A stretch of 64,000 nucleotides of DNA from Diphasiastrum complanatum (taxonomy: Eukaryota > Streptophyta > Lycopodiopsida > Lycopodiales > Lycopodiaceae): NCBI GenBank assembly GCA_029204225.1, contig CM055104.1:38680527-38744526 (forward strand). Direction: 5' to 3'. Below are positions 60,480-64,000 of this stretch, piece by piece (positions within the stretch are counted from its first letter, which is position 1; each line of letters starts with the position of its first letter). The notes under the pieces are model-generated. The model saw only the letters and a list, made by a program, of their open reading frames with translations, searched no databases and was not told where the DNA came from. Position numbers and translations under genes: made by a program.

Positions 60480-60800
60480 CTACTTACCATGTTGGAGAAT
60501 AGAGCCGTAGATCTTAGTCAATACATGTTCAATCAAGATGGTGCAATAGTTTTCAAGTCTCATGGCGCAGTTGTGAGTGGGATGGATGAGATTGGTGCAC
60601 CGAGATGAAGGGAAACCAACTATGACTGCCTTATTGAGGAGGTGTGCAATGATAGGTGATAGTAGGTCACTAGCATGAATGAGAAGTTCGGCTTCAAGAT
60701 CCTCTACATCATGAGCACGCTTACAATTCAAACTATCAATGGCGTCATGAACCATATGAACTGTGAACATAGAGAACTTTGTGGGCCTAGAGGTTATGCA
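60480..60800 (-). pseudogene. LINE fragment upstream of RT core
   Basis: Minus strand: DVEDLEAELLIHASDLLSPI, IAHLLNKAVIVGFPSSRC and ENYCTILIEHVLTKIYGSIL correspond to the segment just before and at the first RT block of the LINE family seen at 26.9-37 kb (usually NYRTIMIGHII-KLYG). It is truncated on both sides. Confidence 0.6.
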
Positions 60801-60854
60801 TATGGCAATGATAGGAATGGTATAAAGAGTCGATGCGTATTGTGCCCAAGTATA

Positions 60855-60875
60855 ATATATATATATATATATATA
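60855..60875. repeat. (AT)n microsatellite
   Basis: A short clean AT run at the upstream edge of the LINE fragment. Confidence 0.9.
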
Positions 60876-61049
60876 AGGAAGCGGACCCTGGACGCGGATG
60901 CGCGTCCGCATCTGCGTCCGGACGCGGCAGCCTCAGGGGTGCGTCCACGTCCAGAAGCGTCCCCCATTTTTAAAAAAAAAAAACACAGGCACTTGCCCTC
61001 GCTATCCCACATCCCCAAAGCAAAATAAAAACAATTTATGGCCCATGCG

Positions 61050-61079
<30 letters not shown>
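61050..61079. repeat. Poly-C homopolymer, about 30 bp
   Basis: An uninterrupted run of C. The length may be unreliable for technical reasons. Confidence 0.9.
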
Positions 61080-61081
<2 letters not shown>

Positions 61082-61812
61082 AATTAATTATCAAAGGGTG
61101 TCTGGCACCCACCTGCCCCCTCCTATTAAAAAATAGGAAAACGATACAAAAAAAAATTTGCAACAGACCTAACCACTACCCCCATGCCTCCCATGTCTGA
61201 TATCTACAAAATCGGACACGAAAGAGCAACAATTTATATTTTTTGAGTCTCCAAAACTTTGTCTCATGCCCTCGCTATCTCTCTCTCCCTGACGAATCTA
61301 TATTATAATATGTATAAATGCAGGTAAACAATGCGCTCCCCGGATGAACCTCAACAACTTACTAATTACTTATGCTCCACAATGTCATTCAACACAGGGA
61401 AGTTCAAGACCTACACAGTACCATGGCCTATGTGATGAGATAGGTTTAGGGTTTTGGGAGGTACAACGTCACATGGGCAACTAATCGGGGCAGGTCCTGG
61501 AAGATGTCCGCCGGCACAACGAACGGAAGCAAGAAGCAAAATTTCACGAGCGCCAACGAGAGATAATGGCGCGACTACCGGAGCTGCAGCCACGTGCCCT
61601 GCGACTCTCGGACCTGCTCCCCCCTACCCCAGCTGGCGAGGGCCTGGTGCAAAGCGTGCTTGGTGTATTGCAATGTAATGTATGTGTTTATGGAATGCTA
61701 TCAAGGGGGGGTGTATTTCTGTGAAGTGCATCTGCTATCAATCTGCTCTCAATTTTTGTTTAACTGTGTATGATGATTATGGCTGTGGGGTTTATTGTTT
61801 CCATACCACGTC

Positions 61813-61916
<104 letters not shown>

Positions 61917-62096
61917 GCACAGAGCAAGCCACTTCTAACCAACCATAAAAATTGCGTAATTCAAACCATTTCTAACTAGCCATTCAAATTTCACATACCT
62001 AACCATTTCTAACCAATCATGATAAACTAGCCATGACACGAATAGACTGTAAAAAAATATACACATCTGTTTTGATACCAGTGTCCATGATGCTAA

Positions 62097-62560
62097 AATG
62101 TGTACAAGCTCTCAAGACAGGGAACCACAAGACCTACACACTACTATGTCTTATATGATGAGATCGGTTTCCCCCCGGATGAACTTCAACAGCTTACTAA
62201 TTACTTATGCAAAACTGTGTCATTCACTACAGGGAACCACGAGACCTACACACTACTATGTCTTATATGATGTGATCGGTTTCCCCCCGGATAAACTTCA
62301 ACAACTTACTAATCACTTATGCAAAATTGTGTCATTCACTACAGGGAACCACGAGACACTACTATGTCTTATATGATGTGATCTGTTTCCCCCCGGATGA
62401 ACTTCAACAGCTTACTAATTACTTATGCAAAACTGTGTCATTCACTACAGGGAACCACAAGACCTACACACTACTATGGCTCGGTTGACCAGATCGGTTT
62501 CTCCCCGAATGAACTTCAACGACTTACTAATTACTTATGGCACAGTACCGACACGGGGAC
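62097..62560. repeat. About 112-bp tandem repeat, four copies
   Basis: GGGAACCAC starts at 62120, 62232, 62344 and 62450 (periods 112, 112, 106). Each unit holds CTACACACTACTATG, GATCGGTTTCCCCCCGGATG and CTTACTAATTACTTATGCAA. A diverged single copy lies at about 61330-61440. Function unknown. Confidence 0.85.
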
Positions 62561-63205
62561 CCCGAAACATCTCCCAGTTTTCAGGTCCCGACCGGACAAA
62601 GTGTCCCTGAAGCCCTGTTTAACGTCGAACTTCGGATGGACGTTTTGGGCCGGTCGTCCATCCGTTCCTCGTCCTATTTGTTCCCACAGGTTTCTATTGA
62701 GGTTTTCCACTGGCCAAAACAGACGGCACCTAAAACGGATCCCGTTTGGAGAAACTGGGCCTTCGGACAGAAAGTTGCAAAACTAGTCCATTTCACGTGA
62801 GCTAATTGCGTTTCTCTCCCGTCGAAATGCCATTTTGACCGAACGATACCCAAATCGAGCCAGGCTCGATTCGTTGAGTTCGTATCGGGATCACGAACCT
62901 GTGGACTATATTCTTGGACCGTTAATGCATTTTAAGTGAATGCTACAAAAGTGCTGCACATACCTGTGGTGCAATGCCTACGACACAATGAGGACGTGGG
63001 TTTGATGATGTTTATGGTTGTGGTTATGATGATTATGGTTGTGGCTTGTTTTAATGGTTATGGCTGTGGGGTTGTGGGTTTATGCTGATTTGTTAGGGTT
63101 TAGGGTGTTATGTTGATTGTGCCATTTGTTAGGGTGTCGGGTTTAGCGTGTTATGTTGAATGGTTGAACATGATGCATATGTTATGAGAGAGATGCAGAT
63201 GTGCT

Positions 63206-63208
<3 letters not shown>

Positions 63209-63254
<46 letters not shown>
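63209..63254. repeat. (CT)n microsatellite
   Basis: A clean CT run of about 23 units leading into a CT-rich minisatellite. Confidence 0.95.
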
Positions 63255-63257
<3 letters not shown>

Positions 63258-63279
63258 ATCGCGATGGCTCCATGGCGCC

Positions 63280-63810
63280 TTGCAGCGATGGATCCATCTC
63301 TCTCTATCCGCTGCCTCCATCTCCCTTGATTCGCTACCTGAATCTCCCTCTATCCGATGCCTCCATCTCCCTCAATTTGTTGCCTCCATCTCCCTTAATC
63401 CGCTGCCACCCCTACAATCCGCTACCTCCCCTTGCCCTTGAATCTGTTGCCTCCCCCATGATCCGCTTCCTCCCATGTGATCCGCTGCCTCCCCTACGAT
63501 CCACTACCTTGAAACCACTGTGATACGCTGCCTCTCCTGTCCCGCTCCATCCCTTCTCCTGTCCCACCTGTCCTCAAGGTTCTGCCCTGCCCCGCTCCTG
63601 ACCTGTCCCGCTCCATCCCTTCACCTGTCCCGCTCCTTCCCCGCTCCTGCCCCTCTCCTGTCCCGCTCTTGACCTGTCCCGCTCCATCCCCTCTCCTGTC
63701 TCGCTCCTGCCCTTGCTACCTGTCCCTCTGCCTGTCCCTCTCCTCCCCATCGTTGTCCCTCCAATCATTGTCCCTCTATCGTTGTTCCTCCAATCGTTGT
63801 CCCTCTCTCT
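63280..63810. repeat. CT-rich degenerate minisatellite
   Basis: First CCGCTGCCTCCATCTCCCT-type units of about 24-30 bp, then CCTGTCCCGCTCC units, then CATTGTCCCTC units. Open frames here are composition artefacts. Confidence 0.75.
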
Positions 63811-63822
63811 CTTCTTGCCATT

Positions 63823-64000
63823 ATGGCTGATTGGCAATCAGTGAATCAGAAGGAAAAGAAGAAAACCCCTCCCCCTTCTCCCTTTGTTTTCTCAACCATC
63901 CCTACTACGGCTCCAAACCCCTTTATGTTGACCCCTCCCTCTCCTGCTTCCTCTCCCTCGCCCCTACCCTCCACTCCCGCAACCTCTACCTCTACCTCTT
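63823..64000 (+). CDS. Start of a Pro/Ser/Thr-rich frame, cut by window end
   Basis: ATG at 63823 opens MADWQSVNQKEKKKTPPPSP and stays open to the window end, rich in Pro, Ser and Thr. It follows directly on CT-rich repeats and could be a retroelement gag, a host gene start or chance. Not recognised. Confidence 0.25.
   Translation, partial: MADWQSVNQKEKKKTPPPSPFVFSTIPTTAPNPFMLTPPSPASSPSPLPSTPATSTSTS

Noticed and set aside
62097-62560. CRISPR-like array
   Set aside because: Whole units repeat with no constant-repeat/variable-spacer pattern, and the DNA is eukaryotic.
62097-62786. Repetitive protein frames (RPTHYY, LLITYAKLCHSLQG)
   Set aside because: Translations of the 112-bp tandem repeat; frame is kept only partly and no family fits.

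Overview
The window is nuclear DNA from a land plant with a large, repeat-rich genome. Evidence: spliceosomal introns, a plant-specific PLATZ zinc-finger gene, a nuclear gene for a thylakoid-lumen pentapeptide protein, and dense Ty1/copia, Gypsy, LINE and Penelope-like debris. The very long introns, long CT/GA microsatellites and LINE style suggest a fern or a gymnosperm. That is inference; the species is not identified.

Layout. (1) 1-6.1 kb is probably one large DNA transposon whose left end lies outside the window. It holds a decayed transposase-like gene (+), a convergent gene for an unknown acidic protein (-), a spacer with clustered CACGTG boxes, and a divergent gene (+). That last gene joins a CENH3-like histone H3 fold to a Ulp1/C48 cysteine-protease domain, which is the most unusual object here. 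(2) 6.1-15.2 kb is LTR-retrotransposon wreckage: copia halves back to back, a solo LTR, a minus-strand LTR. (3) 15.3-16.6 kb is an uninterrupted PLATZ gene. (4) 16.6-21.4 kb is mostly unannotatable spacer. (5) 21.48-39.19 kb is one host gene, the lumenal pentapeptide-repeat protein TL20.3, in seven exons. Its 5.4 kb and 9.8 kb introns are filled by LINEs, a MITE-like family, two solo LTRs and a complete non-autonomous LTR element. One former intron seems to have become coding. (6) 39.2-50.5 kb holds copia gag/protease pieces, a Penelope-like reverse transcriptase and LTR-like spacer. (7) 52.6-54.2 kb is an unrecognised multi-exon minus-strand host gene, possibly extending upstream to about 60 kb. 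(8) 54.5-58.9 kb is copia and Gypsy debris, with a MITE sitting inside the copia pol. (9) 59-64 kb holds candidate exons, a LINE fragment, homopolymers, a 112-bp tandem repeat and low-complexity CT-rich DNA.

Only three loci look like host genes: PLATZ, TL20.3 and the unknown minus-strand gene. Almost everything else is mobile or simple-sequence DNA. Exon joins were worked out by eye from reading frame, splice sites and family resemblance; no alignment or database search was run.
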